From Coprinus comatus (lineage: Eukaryota > Basidiomycota > Agaricomycetes > Agaricales > Agaricaceae): DNA of 64,000 nucleotides. The position numbers were made by a program, and so were the translations under genes. The stretch covers positions 1-64,000 of the forward strand of contig JAWPGT010000045.1 in the NCBI GenBank assembly GCA_034638255.1. The letters are read 5' to 3'. The notes beneath the pieces are model-generated. The model had not been told where the DNA came from. It made no database searches and saw only the letters and a list, made by a program, of their open reading frames with translations. Positions 1 to 13,449 of this stretch are shown in pieces; within the stretch, counting starts at the first letter, position 1; each line of letters opens with the position of its first letter.

Positions 1-1933
1 ACTTCTTCCCAGTCTGTCGTTCTGCTTCAATTACGAATTCCTTGAATGCCGCTAATGTTGTTTCCATGCAGATTTATTCTTTAGAAATATGACCTTTTTG
101 TATGAAGACGTGCCATCCACTATCAACAGCATATATTCAGCTCCCCCTTTCGATGCAACTCTGCTTTTCCCCCAAAGGTCGATATGTAATCTCTCTAACA
201 ACTCCTTTTTCTGGTACAACCACCCATCATATGGTCTTGCTGTCTGTTTCGCTATTATGCAATCTTCACATTTTCCGACTACCTTCCTCTCTCCTTTTAT
301 TATCAGTCCATCTACCAACATCTTCAACTCCATCTCTTTAATTCGGTTGATGTCCACATGTCCAAACCGTCTATGCCATGTGTCAAAATCTACAGCTTTA
401 TCAATTGAGGCAAGTGCTGTAGTTTCATTCTGTTCCTCAATATTGACAAGCCGTCCATCAAATACATTCTCTTTCTCCCATTTCCAATCATCACGACTCT
501 TCCGCTCTTTTCTGTGAACATTGCTTTTCCTCCCCCAAATGTCACAAAATGTCCCGCATCATCAAAACGCCCAACGGATATTAAGTTTGCTGCCAGATCA
601 GGAGTATGAAGCACATTATTTAGAATGATGTTGAACGTTTCATTTCCTACTTTAGAGGTGAGTTTTATAGAACCTCGTCCGATTATACTGAAACGTCCAT
701 CTTCATTTGCAGCTTGTCCTTGTCGGGGTGTATTTAACAGTGAGTATGTATAAAAGTCTTCTTTCTGGGTGAAACAGTGGTCTGTGGCACCCGAGTCGGC
801 ATAAAGGAAATGAGATGTATTGGAGTCTGTAGATGTGACAGTTGTGCTTGTAATCATAACCAATCTTTTAGGATCATCTTCGTCCTCCTCTTCTTCAATC
901 CTCCCCCTGACCATTGCTGCGAACGCCACTGCCTTCTCTACCTTCTCTGATGTATCAGCTACTGCAGCAACAGGAGTTTGTTGTACTGGTAAACTTCTCC
1001 TCATTCCAAAACCTGGAGGAAACTGACCGTCCTTCCCTCCTCCTTTCCAGTAACAATCTTGGATCAGATGTCCCCGTCTACCACAATTTGGGTTTGTGCA
1101 TATCAACTTCCCACGTCCCTGTCCGACACTGTTATTCCTTCCTGTAGTTGCTTGGAATGCAGAAGTCGAAGTTGAAGTCTGCCGGTTTCACCTACTCTTG
1201 CCCAGTGTAATTCAAGTCTTGCTATTACATCGTGTGAAGTTTTGCAGTCATATAGTGTGGCTACGATGCTGTCCCAGGACGGTGGTAGAGAGGCCAGAAG
1301 GATTGTACGGAAGTCTTGATCAGTTACACTAGCGCCCACTGCATTTGCAGTTGACCATTTGGTGCGTAGGTTTGATATGTGTGCTTTTAGGTCACCTCCA
1401 TCCTTGAAGTGTGTTGAATTTAGTTCGCGTTGTATAGTGATCCGTGTGAGGTCATCCCTTCTATCATATATCTTCGTTAACGTTGACCATGCTTCATATG
1501 CATTTAGCCCTGGGTTCAATCCTAACCCGATTGGGTTTTTAATGTTGAAAGTGAGGAGTGCCATTGCCCAGGCGTTCCGCATTTTCCATTCACTTGAGGA
1601 TGGGACATTGAATCCCATTCGGTCGGTTTAGATTCTGATGATGGGATGGGTGCAGGTTCAACTTTGGGGGTTTTCGTGTGCCTTCGTCCTCACCGTCACC
1701 GGTTTTGGAGATGCGTGTGGTGGAGATGGGTGTGGATGTGCGGGGATGGATGGATGGAAGGTGTATGCCATTGGATGACGTTTTGTGTCGATCAGGTCTT
1801 TAATGGTGCCATCGAGGTATCCCATACCTCCTCGTAAGTACGCCAGCATAGTGATGTTGTTTTTCCATACTATCCAGTTTGTTCCATCAAACTTTTCGTT
1901 GTCTGGTAGAATGGTTGGAGAGTAGTTTGACAT
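1..1933 (-). pseudogene. Ty1/copia gag-pol, frameshifted and cut by the window edge
   Basis: Read on the minus strand, this is the 5' part of a copia polyprotein. The start codon is at 1931–1933. Next comes a UBN2-like Gag segment (two frames, 1658–1933 and 1103–1618). A CCHC knuckle (C-x2-C... GRRGH...C) follows near 1090–1060. An aspartic protease motif (ADSGATDH) lies near 800, then a GAG-pre-integrase HRRFGH motif near 370 and the start of the integrase core (HIDLWG) near 170. The reading frame changes near 1640 (with a TAA), near 1180 and near 475, so the copy cannot make one polyprotein. Reverse transcriptase and RNase H would lie beyond position 1. Family assignment is firm; the exact break points are approximate. 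Confidence 0.85.
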
Positions 1934-2002
1934 TTAGAAATGTTGTAAGAAGTGTGGTGTTTAGGGTATTGTTGAGCAGTGTATTCTTATAAAGTAGAAT
2001 TA

Positions 2003-2020
2003 CGCTCGGGGCCCATAACC
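2003..2020 (-). promoter_or_regulatory. Copia primer-binding site, matches initiator tRNA-Met anticodon arm
   Basis: The plus strand reads CGCTCGGGGCCCATAACC directly against the LTR edge. That is the anticodon stem-loop of an initiator tRNA-Met (anticodon CAT). The element RNA would therefore pair with the internal part of that tRNA and not with its 3' end. This is the half-tRNA priming mode known from Drosophila copia. The match is seen in sequence; the priming mode is inferred. Confidence 0.65.
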
Positions 2021-2263
2021 TGAAACGTGCTCTAATTACTATTTCCCTTACCACAAGAGATTATACCACACGACGTGGCCTCCTGCTCTCCAGCACACTT
2101 ACAGTGTCACTCCGAAGTAGAGAACATATATTTCCAGATATACCAGCATCTAACTATCTGAACTCGACGAGCAAGAGTACTTGAGTACCTAGTCTAATCC
2201 TCGAACGTATGTGCATGAGTATATTAGTTCGTGCTCAAGATTAATACAATATATTTTCTAACA
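2021..2263 (-). repeat. 5' LTR of the copia element
   Basis: A 243-base segment lies directly upstream of the copia leader. On the element strand it starts TGTTAGAAAATATA and ends TTCA, next to the primer-binding site. The start resembles fungal copia LTRs as I remember them. The partner LTR is outside the window, so the limits cannot be checked by comparison and the flanking 5-base duplication (ttctc on this side) cannot be tested. Confidence 0.6.
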
Positions 2264-2429
2264 TTCTCAATATTCCGTACGTACATTAAAGTTGGTAATG
2301 ATATTCAGGGATTAGTACAAGGGATCATCAATCATCGATGAGAAACATTTAATTTAAGTATAGCCCGGAGCCCCGTGCTGATTGCTCAAAGCACAGCATC
2401 CACACACACACACCTTAAACCGTCTCAAG
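2264..2429. other. Intergenic, CA-rich tract before the NACHT gene
   Basis: This short gap separates the copia LTR from the first exon of the NACHT gene. It contains a CACACACACACAC run at about 2400–2413, just ahead of the start codon. I see no other element. Confidence 0.5.
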
Positions 2430-5400
2430 ATGTCTTTGAGCACCCTCAGGAAGAAACTCTGGCGTAAAAAGGAAGGGCCTCGGAATGTGGATTCCAATGG
2501 TACGCTTGCGGCTTCTTCGATCTCTTTCCATTGCCCCGCCAACTTGAATAGTAACGTATGAGCTTGTAGATCGATACATACTGGCACAGTACTCTACTAT
2601 CAATGTCCAGGATTCCTCTACCCACATCAATTCCGCTGGAAGTGGGAATAGTATCGCCATGGGCGTCTCTACTCGAGGTGTGTGTGTGTATGGTAGTATG
2701 CTTCAGAGTAGGCGTTGATAAGAAATTGGTGTCTCTAGGAGCTGATCCCCTCTCATTGCTTTTACAACACGCAACTCCGGGTGCGGAAATTGACTCATCA
2801 GCTCGTTATCCCCCACCTAGATGCCATCCCAACACTCGTACAAGACTACAGAATGAGATACATGCCTGGGCCGAGAATTCTCAGCGGGAAAAGGCTATGC
2901 TATGGTTGTATGGTCCAGCGGGTGTAGGAAAGTCTGCCGTTTTCCAAACATTTGCAGAGAAATACCGAAGAGAGAACCCCGAGGCCGTGGTGGCAGCCTT
3001 TTTCTTGTCCAGACCAAACAACAGAAACGACCCCGAAAGCATGTTCGTAACGTTGGCATACCAGCTGTGTACTCAATGTGAGGAGTACAAACTCATCATT
3101 GGAGAACTGTTGGCCAAAGACCCGTTGTTACCAACTCGGCACTTTGACGTTCAATTTCACAAATTGATTGTCGATCCACTATCTACACTTCGAACGTTAC
3201 GAGAGATGCTGATTGCCATTGATGGTCTTGATGAGTGCAAAGGAGTAGCTGCACAATGCGAAATAGTGGATCTGATTACCAAGGCTGCATCAAATCCAAA
3301 CCTACCCGTACTATGGATGATCAGTAGTCGGCCAGAACTTCATCTTCGAACGCTAATAAATCGCCCTTATGTGGGACAAGCATGCTGGAGAGAAGAATTA
3401 CCAGTAGACACAGAAGAGGCCATACAAGACAATTCAACTTACATTCGGGAGGAATTTACACGTATACGAGAGATGTATTCTGGCATGCTTGACCCGGACT
3501 GGCCAGGAGAGGATAGATTGGGTAGAATAATTGATGCATCTTCGGGACTCTTTGCATTCTCATCCACAATCATCCGATTCATTGATGATCCCCACCGACC
3601 TCACCCTGAAAATCATTTAAAGAAGGTCATGGATATTCTTGATCCCTCGACGAGGACCTCAGTGACTACATCAAGAAATCGAAATCCTTTACAGTTACTC
3701 GATACACTCTACATGCGGATACTCTCTGACAATGATGAAGAAATCCTTCCAACAACTCTCAAGATCCTTCATTATCTATGCCTTAGGCCCAACAATTGGA
3801 TATCAGTCCAGGGACTGGCAAACTATCTTTCTTTGGACAAATACTCGTTTTGGAGTGCTTTAGGGAAACTACATTCTATTTTACAAATTCCTTTTCCCCA
3901 GCAGCCGCAAAATGCGCCATATGAAGAAGTGAACTTTCTCCATGCTTCCTTCCCAGACTTTCTGCAAGACCCAGGCCGGTCAGGCCCATTCTGTGTTCTT
4001 GAAGATCAGATGACATCGTATATTATAACCAGGGCTTCGGAAATCATCGCATCTGATCTCTACTCGGTTTACAGGTCAAAATTCCAGATCCAACCAGATG
4101 AAAGGTATCGGAAAGTTATTGAATTACTTGCTTGGCCTGCTGGCTCCTTTACCGAATGGCCTGCATCTTTCTGGATTCAGAACAAACTTTTGGTCCATGA
4201 AATCCTACAGCAAGCAATGAATGACTTACAAATACATCCTGACAATGAGGAGGCTAATTGGTTCTTCAGTGAAAGTTTGAAAAAGGTACCAGTGTGATTT
4301 CAATAAATAACTTGCAAAAATGACATTAAGTCTTAACCTCTATGTAGATGCAACTGCCACCTCGAAATTTTGATAACAGTGATGATAAACCATACTATGA
4401 CTCTACTTGTCAAGATCCTGAGGTATTGTCCTGGTACCAGGTATGTTATTAGATTGAAAATACACTAAACGAAAAACTGATTTTTGAAGGCCCTCCCAAA
4501 AGCTCAGACACTGGACAAGGACACCTTGTCACCGCTCCACACGGATGATGCTTCAGATTCATATATTGGATATGTTGCTAATACAAACGAGGTGCAGCAG
4601 CAGGTATGTAGCAATATGCAGATTAAGTGTTTACAAAATATTGAGGGTATATAATCAAGGTGGTGGTTCGAGTGGTTAAAGTACAACCTTTGGAGATACC
4701 AGTAGGTACACAAGTCCCAACTTTTATTGACATCCTCATGTCTCCATTTCAGATCCTAGCGAAAGTGGTCCAGATATGGTCGCAGCTGACTCACCCGAAT
4801 GTCCACCAATTCTTGGGTTTTGTAGACACCATCAAACAAGATAGCAACTTGTTTCCTGCCTTTGTTGGACAATCAACTACATGCACTCTTCATCAATATC
4901 TGGAGTCCAACCAAGATCTGGACGAATTATCATTGGTGAATTGGAATGTTTGTGTCTTCACTTTGTTTTATTTATATTTTATATAACTAGGTCAGGGGTA
5001 TCCTTAATGGGTTGGATTATCTCCACCAGATGAAGATCTATAGTGGGGAACTCAGACCAGTGAGTGTTTCAGTGCATTGTCACGATTAGGTAGTAATGAT
5101 TTCGAAGTCTCTCATTTTCGTTGATGGGCATGGAACACCCCTGTTGGCTCACATTTCACAGATTCCATATAAAGGTTCTCCAATTGAAGCAGATATTAAG
5201 CTTATGAGGTATAGGGCACTTGAATTGATCTGGGGAAGTGTGAAAGTTCCAACGGCGGCCTGTGATGTATATTCTGCTGCACTGATTGCATCTTACGTTT
5301 GTGTTCTCTCAATTGATTTTATTGCCAGTCTCAATGTTACGTACTAGATAATTTCTGGCCATGAACCATACCTGAAGATAAATCCCAGCACGGGCAGCGG

Positions 5401-5638
5401 TTCCCGTCATGTCAGGATTATGGCCATGTCCGAACATGATTCTAGTGGTACAGCCATGTTTGCCACAGAAGGGAATTACGAGATTACTTCTTCTCCACAC
5501 TTACAATGTGTATGGCCAATTCTTCGGGCTTGTTGGGATCGGGACTATACATCAAGGTTGACAATACCAGAGATGAAGGATGTGTGGGATAATATCCCCC
5601 TGGAAATATGGAGTAATGCACAGGCTGAAGAAATTTGA
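2430..5638 (+). CDS. NACHT (STAND) protein with C-terminal pseudokinase-like domain
   Basis: Model of ten exons: 2430–2499, 2552–2650, 2709–4285, 4348–4440, 4490–4603, 4660–4701, 4753–4947, 4991–5059, about 5105–5296, 5348–5638. All joins stay in frame, giving about 913 residues. The NACHT NTPase has Walker A GPAGVGKSA (about residue 124) and Walker B LIAIDGLDEC (about 222), followed by a helical STAND region. From about residue 650 a protein-kinase fold is recognisable: a β3-like VRVVKVQ, an αC-like segment leading to THPNVHQFLGF, and YLHQMKIYSGELRP where HGDLKP is expected. The catalytic Asp is Glu, the glycine loop is poor, and DFG is not recognisable, so it is probably a pseudokinase. STAND proteins act as ligand-triggered oligomerising switches, often in fungal nonself recognition. 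No WD, ankyrin or TPR repeats are seen. The first two exons and the ninth-exon start are the least certain; a simpler start at 2603 is possible. Confidence 0.75.
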
Positions 5639-6376
5639 AACTTTTGACAGGTGGACATCAGATTCAACGATCATTGTACTGCCAATGGTTTTATTGAATC
5701 CTTGAAACAGGCTGTTTTCTCGAATTTATTTTAGGATACTCTTTATGCTCATTCACCCTATGTCCCGTTGTTCTGGTTTATTTATGATTTGTGTATTAAA
5801 TTTGTACAGTGTTGGTATTTTCGTTTTATGCAGATTTCAATTTTCAATGACGTTGCCCAACGAACATCAAACAATCTAGCTATTAGTTTGGTGTGGGTTC
5901 TACACCAAGCAAACAACCTGTTCAGGATTCAGAACCGAAGTGCAAAGTATGTACAAATCAAGAAAAGTACGAAAATCATATGTACTCCTTGATATTTCAT
6001 ACACTCGACTCTCTCCACTGTTTCTGACATCCCGGTATACCGTATCACGAGAATAAGGGAAAAAGAATATATGTCTTTCATTTTTGATTTTACGAAACAA
6101 ATTTGGGTTTGAAATTGTATCACTTAAGTGGTAATCCTCTTCCTCCGCCATAAGACATGACAAAAAACAAAAACAAGACGAAAACAAAAACAGAACTTGC
6201 CATAAACCAAAAAGGAAAAAAGAAACACAAAAGCAACAGAAAAACTGAAACAAATGGGTAAAAAACGGCTAGCTTGAAAGTGTTAAATTCAGAAAGAAAA
6301 AACAAACAAACAAATGTTTCGATCAATGAATGGTACGTATGAGATTGATTCCCTTTCTTTTATAGACCTATATCTC
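5639..6376. other. Intergenic, A-rich; no gene seen
   Basis: This is the gap between two convergent genes. Both should have their 3' untranslated regions here. About 6160–6310 is strongly A-rich on the plus strand. Short open frames here look like low-complexity noise. Confidence 0.5.
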
Positions 6377-8306
6377 CTAATTCTGATCTTCAACAAGACT
6401 ACCAGAAGCTCTTAAATCAGCAGAAACCATTTCTTTAACCAATTCTTCAAAAGTAACTTTTCGTTTCCAGCCTAGATGGGTTTCTGCTTTCTTTGGGTTT
6501 CCGAGTAAAAGTCTATTATAAGATGAGGATGGGGACGAAGATGAGGGGAGTGGATGATAGAGAGAGATGTGTTTGTTAGTTTTTAGTTTTTTTTTAGTCG
6601 GTTTGGATAAGGGTTGGAAAGGTAAGAAAGTGAAGGCGTAACGGAGACGAGTCACGAAAGGAAAGAGTAGAAGTAATTTGGTAATAGAAAGACGTGTGTG
6701 TGTGTTTCCTTTCTTGTTTTTAGGATGGAGAAGGAAAAGGAGGAGCATTCGATCGCAAAGGAAACGAAGAAAATGTGACAAAAAGGCAGGGGCGAGAGAC
6801 AGAAAAAAGAAAAAGAAATACGTACTCGACTTCAGCAGGCCTAAAATACTTAGGATCAACTCTAACAACCGTTTTACCAGTACTCTTATCAATAGCGAAT
6901 TCTTGTTCACCAGTACCAGACCACCTAAAAAAGAGAAGTAAAAGAAAAAGAAAGTCAGATCACGACTAGGAGTACAAGAAAGAAAGCGATAGGGAGATGG
7001 GATATGGGATAAGATGGAATAAGACCAGGAACGTACTCGATTTCAATTCCGAGTTCCTTGAACGACTTTTCCACAAATTCACGTACGGAATGCATTTCAC
7101 CAGTAGCAAGAACGAAATCATCAGGTTGAGGTTGTTGTAACATCAACCACATTCCTTCCACATAATCCCTAGCTTAAGAAACACACTATCAGTATCCTCA
7201 TACCACAAAACGATCTTAAACGGGAGGAAAAAAAAAAGAAAAAAAGACCCACCATGACCCCAATCTCTCATAGCATCCAAATTCCCCAAATACAAACACC
7301 CCTGTTTACCCAACTTAATATCCGCAACAGCCCTCGTAATCTTCCTAGTAACAAAAGTCCTACCCCTTCTAGGACTTTCATGATTAAACAAAATCCCATT
7401 ACAACAATACATCCCATAACTCTCTCTATAATTCACCGTAATCCAATATCCATACAATTTCGCACAACCATAAGGACTTCTAGGATAAAACGGTGTAGTT
7501 TCAGATTGTGGTGTTTCTACCACTTTACCATAAAGTTCGGATGTAGATGCTTGATAGAATCGAACATGTTTTTCTAAACCACATGTTCGGATTGCGTCCA
7601 AGAGACGTAGAGTACCAAGACCATCAACGTCGCCTGTGTATTCAGCCATTTCGAAAGAAACTTTAACGTGGGATTGAGCTCCTAGATTGTAGATTTCGGT
7701 AGGTTGGACTTGAGCGATTATGTAGACTAGATTGGTACTGTCGCTTAGATCTCCGTAGTGAAGTTTGAATTTGTTAGGGCCTGCGTGTTTTGTTGAGGAT
7801 GAGATAAGATGCGATAATAGGATACGAGATGTGAGGTGCGAGATACGGGATGGGAGATGCAAATGAGAGAAATTGATAAAATATTAATATGGATATGGAT
7901 AGGGAGAGGGGACACGAACGTTCATGTTGATCTTCATACAGATGATGTAACCTTCCAGTATTAAAACTTGAAGATCGACGAATGATACCATGAACTTGAT
8001 ATCCTTTATTCAACAACAACTCTGTCCTAAATCAATAAAATCAAAATCAACATCCATCCAATAATCATCGATGATTAGATTGTTGGTTGTATAGAAAGAT
8101 ACAAAACAATTTGTAACCCCCTGTGTGTAAAAAAGATGAACGTACAAGTAAGAACCATCCTGTCCAGTAATACCTGTAATAGTGAATTAGTATTGAGTTA
8201 TAAATGTAAAGTAGAAGAAAAACGAACCAGAAATCAAAGCAACCTTTCGTTTCCTATACTCCTCAGGAGCAGGTAATTCCAACTTTGTAAATGTAGGTAC
8301 TTCCAT
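6377..8306 (-). CDS. gmd: GDP-mannose 4,6-dehydratase
   Basis: It converts GDP-mannose to GDP-4-keto-6-deoxymannose, the first step to GDP-L-fucose, in the cytosol. The start is the ATG at 8304–8306; the stop is at 6377–6379. Exons spell an extended SDR enzyme: [16 protein letters not shown] (the GxxGxxG NAD(P) loop, split by an intron), the YEDQHE region, [21 protein letters not shown], a Y-x3-K pair in [36 protein letters not shown], and a C-terminal [17 protein letters not shown]. All are hallmarks of the GMD family. The exons are divided by introns of varying size; the large ORFs at 7143–7862 and 6955–7161 run into intron sequence. The next gene upstream on the same strand encodes the following enzyme of the pathway. 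Confidence 0.93.
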
Positions 8307-8810
8307 CGTATATCAATTCTTTTCGTATTTCTTCACAAACGAAATATATCCTTTTTCAACAAACAGGTGTTATTGAGTTCGAATTGGGCCTGTATCGCGG
8401 ACTTGGGAGAGAGAGTGGTGGAAAGGGGGGAAGATGAGAATAGGAGAAACGAAGGTTGGTGTTGTTTTGACAAATCGGCTAAATATATCAGCATTTTGAT
8501 CGTTGATATATCCATTAATATCACAAAAACCAAGGGGTTTAATGTTGGTACTGCCCCAAAAAAATCCATACAACACATGGGACTTGCATGAGGTATACAT
8601 GAGGCGTCGTTAACTGGTCTACATACGTAAATGTCGGAGCATCACGATATAAAAATAATATCGATGATATGATATGAAAATGAAAATGACAACTTGAGCA
8701 CGCGACACGCGTATAAAACCCCCCCTTCCCGACCACGCCACCAATTTATGTAACATACTTACAGTATATAACAACACGAATAGCAACCGCAAAAAAAATC
8801 AAATTTCCTT

Positions 8811-10352
<1,542 letters not shown>

Positions 10353-10517
10353 AATGGAAGTTGGAAGAGAGATGATCGTGTGGATATATTTAGACCTGTC
10401 AACGGGTTAGTTAGTAATCACGTGGGTTACGGAATTGATTATCATTTCTCCCAGAGAAACAACCCAGGCTAGGCTCTTGAACGTTTTTACTCTTCTCCCT
10501 TCCTCCTAACCCTCAAT
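10353..10517. promoter_or_regulatory. Bidirectional promoter region
   Basis: 165 bases separate the divergent start codons of GDP-fucose synthase and FAD synthase. The gap must hold both promoters. A CACGTG E-box-like hexamer occurs near 10421. No clear TATA box is seen. Confidence 0.4.
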
Positions 10518-12093
10518 ATGGATTATAGGAAAATTGCAGAAGACGTCTATATGCTTGCGAATGATAGCAATAATCCTTTGGGTAATGTTGTTAAGGAAGC
10601 TTTACAAGTTATAGATGAATGTCTGGATACACATGGGTGGGTAAGGATTTCATCTTTTCTCCAAGTATTTCTTTTGTTTTATTCTATTACTCAATCTCTC
10701 GTTTTTTAGGTGTGACGGAACTTCTATTAGTTTCAATGGTGGTAAAGACTGTATGTTCTCTTCCTCTCTTAACATGATTATAATCTTACAATATTATTAT
10801 GAAAATAGGTACAGTGTTATTACACCTCTACGTAGCTTCTCTAGCACGTCGTCTCAAACCGGCTGAAGAACTAAAACCAATTCATGCGATATACATACCC
10901 GTCCCATCACCATTCCACGTTCTCGAACAATTCATAGAAGATTGTGTATCGCTATACAATCTTGATCTTTATTCATGTAAATCTACGGAAGAAGAACAGA
11001 CACCTACGGTTGAAAGCGTTAACGTTGAGATTCCTAGTCCTAATCTCAATACTACTGGAAGTGGAGATGGAGGTGAAAGTGAGGGAAGTACGATTCAGAT
11101 GAAAGCTGTCAGTAATTCGAAAGGAGGAGGTGGTATGAGATTGGCTTTGGAGAACTACAAGAAAGCGTTTCCGAAGGTTACAGCGATTTTGATTGGTACA
11201 AGAAGAACTGATCCTCATGGTGGTACGTTTCTACATCTCTATCTCTGACGCCAAATATATGAATCTGTGCTTGTTTCCTGTTCCTTAGCGAAGCTTTCAT
11301 ATAGGAATATGACAGATCCAGGATGGCCTTCTTTCGAACGTGTTAATCCGATTATAAATTGGGAATACGCTGATATATGGACTTATTTGAAAGTTTTTGG
11401 TGTTGAGTATTGTTCTCTTTATGATCAAGGGTATGTTTTCTTTCTTTCTTGTTCGCTTCTCACTTACCCATCAATGTTTGAACTTAACAATCTCTATTGA
11501 TTGTCAACTCGTTAATCCTCCTCATAGGTATACAAGTCTAGGCTCCACCTACAACACATTCCCAAATCCCGCTCTTCTAGTCGAATCTAGTGCTACCTCC
11601 GAGTCCGAATCCAGGCCTTCCAATACGACGACTGTGTCATCAAAGGAAACGGAAACATCTACTTTAGAAGAAGTGAAACCCGTAGATCCATATACACATC
11701 CGCATCCACATAACCACTCCATACTCTCATCTCTCCCAACATCCTCCCCACCTAATACAATAAACACACATACAAAGACACAAACGCATATACCTATACC
11801 CTCTTCAACAAACCTAGATCCCAATTCCAATTCCAATCTCAACACCAACACTAATATCTCATCACCAAATGGAACTGCGACACAAACAACCAGATCCACA
11901 TCCACATCCACATCCACATCCACATCATATCAGTCCAGCCACAACAAACCCATCCACCAAAGAAATATCTACCAGCTTACAAATTAATAGATGGATCTTT
12001 GGAAAGATGTGGAAGAGGTTCAAATTCAAATTCACATGTTGATAATAACACTAATTCTAAAGCTTGTTCGATTGTATCAACCGTGACACCGTA
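10518..12093 (+). CDS. FAD1: FAD synthase (FMN adenylyltransferase, PAPS-reductase fold)
   Basis: It adenylates FMN to FAD. Exons: 10518–10636, 10710–10750, and from 10809, with further introns after HG (about 11220) and after YDQG (about 11430). The ATP-pyrophosphatase motif SFNGGKDCTVLLH is assembled across two introns, followed by HAIYIP, ILIGTRRTDPHG, MTDPGWP, INWEYADIWTYL and YCSLYDQGYTSLGSTYNT, as in eukaryotic FAD synthases. Then comes a long Ser/Thr/Asn/His-rich insert (about 11560–11940) ending in a CACATC hexamer run. The conserved C-terminal end (YLPAYKLIDGSLERCGRGS, stop at 12091–12093) lies in a different frame from the insert. Either an unrecognised intron removes part of the insert or the copy has a frameshift. 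Confidence 0.88.
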
Positions 12094-13019
12094 ATCCGTA
12101 TCCGTTTAGATTTCTTATTTTATTTTATTTTTGTGAATTTTCTTGGGGGACCTCTTGACAAGGGACTCCGGAGTGGGGGTTGGAAATCGGTTGACTTGGA
12201 TTGATGTAGATGGACGTTCACAGGTGTTTTTTTTGGTAACTGTTCTATTGTTCGGACTTTGGTGTTCTCATATATATATATATATATAGATTGGCGCCTG
12301 TGACCTTGATCATGATTCTAAAATAACATTGCTGAACAAATATCCCTCGTACGATGTAAAGTCGTATACCTCCCTGGCCATTCAAATGCAAAGCCTAGAA
12401 TTTGATTTCGTCAGAGTATGAAGCAACAGGTTAGGAGTACATACTACAAAGTAATTATCGGATTCATAGACTGACTTCTGAGGGGTGGTTATTCTTATTA
12501 TATTAGTGCCCCACTGCCCATTGCTATTTCAAACGCGACACAATCGAATGTGTGTAGATGTGAAAGGGGTTGAAAGAGTGATTAATGATGGATTATTTAG
12601 GATTTATGGTTGGAGAATGTTTGCTCGAACCTTCCGTTTATGTCATTTTTATTTCCTTTTCTGTGTTTCTCCCAAGTTCAATGCGTACATGTTCTACACT
12701 GAATCAGTGGTTACATTACTTTTTTTTCTAATGATGAGTCGACGGCAGTGCCAAGTGGAGATGTTAATATTCAAGTTGAAGATTTGGTTCTTTAAATTAT
12801 TTGAATCACGGTAATGATAATACAAGCTTGAAAGGTGGAGGTGGAGGGTGATTAATTAGTCTTTGAATAAATGAACAAATTAAAATCCCAATTTGAGCTT
12901 GAATTCCTCATAATATTAGTGATGAGGTGGACAATGACAACAAGTAACAACGAGGATGACGACAATTGGCGAGGACTACTAGAGTCGTAAAGTCATTGCA
13001 TCTCTTGAAAGTAGGCCAC
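12094..13019. other. Intergenic; TA repeat, no convincing gene
   Basis: A TATATATA run lies at about 12270–12290. An open frame at 12485–12814 has no ATG at its start, no recognisable domain, and a composition typical of non-coding DNA here, so I do not call it. Confidence 0.5.
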
Positions 13020-13319
13020 CTAATACCCTCGCCGCCTCCTTGCCATTTCACCTGATAAAAGCATTAATTGCTTCATCTCCGAGTCACTACCTGCAAACGA
13101 CAACGATTTCCATATTCCTCGTCGCATTTTTGCACTGGTGGCTACGGCATTGATCATTCTCAGGGTGGCCTCGTCGGGTACGTTCCGCTTTGTTTTTGAC
13201 TCTTTCAAGTCTGTTTTTGAGTGTTGAGGCTGGCTTTCATGATTATAGTTCTCTGCCGTTTCAGGCTCTCGGTTGTTACTAACAACGTTAGGTTCTTCAT
13301 CGTTCTGTCCAAACTGCAT
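13020..13319 (-). CDS. Small hypothetical protein
   Basis: A 99-residue frame starts with ATG at 13317–13319. It is Asn/Glu/Gln-rich at first, then ends in a more structured, basic stretch (RMINAVATSAKMRRGIWKSL ... EMARRRRGY). A possible upstream exon on the same strand (around 13390–13440, reading IELLVHIAEKLQIEGL) suggests a longer spliced gene. The splice I tried does not keep the frame, so the model is incomplete. I recognise no family. Confidence 0.35.
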   Translation of the reverse strand: MQFGQNDEEPNVVSNNREPETAENYNHESQPQHSKTDLKESKTKRNVPDEATLRMINAVATSAKMRRGIWKSLSFAGSDSEMKQLMLLSGEMARRRRGY

Positions 13320-13449
13320 ACCACTATCATAAAATCCAATGCGAGTCTTTTATTAACCTAAAATTTATATCGAGGAAACTTAGGCACTCACCTAGCCCTT
13401 CAATTTGTAACTTCTCTGCTATGTGAACTAGGAGTTCAATCTGGTGAGT

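Noticed and set aside
6377..6910. 177-codon minus-strand frame as one exon
   Set aside because: Only its last ~45 codons (from [15 protein letters not shown]) are GMD coding. The rest is Phe/Leu/Ser-rich intron sequence.
12485..12814. 109-codon open frame on the plus strand
   Set aside because: It has no ATG start and no domain. Its composition is like the surrounding non-coding DNA.
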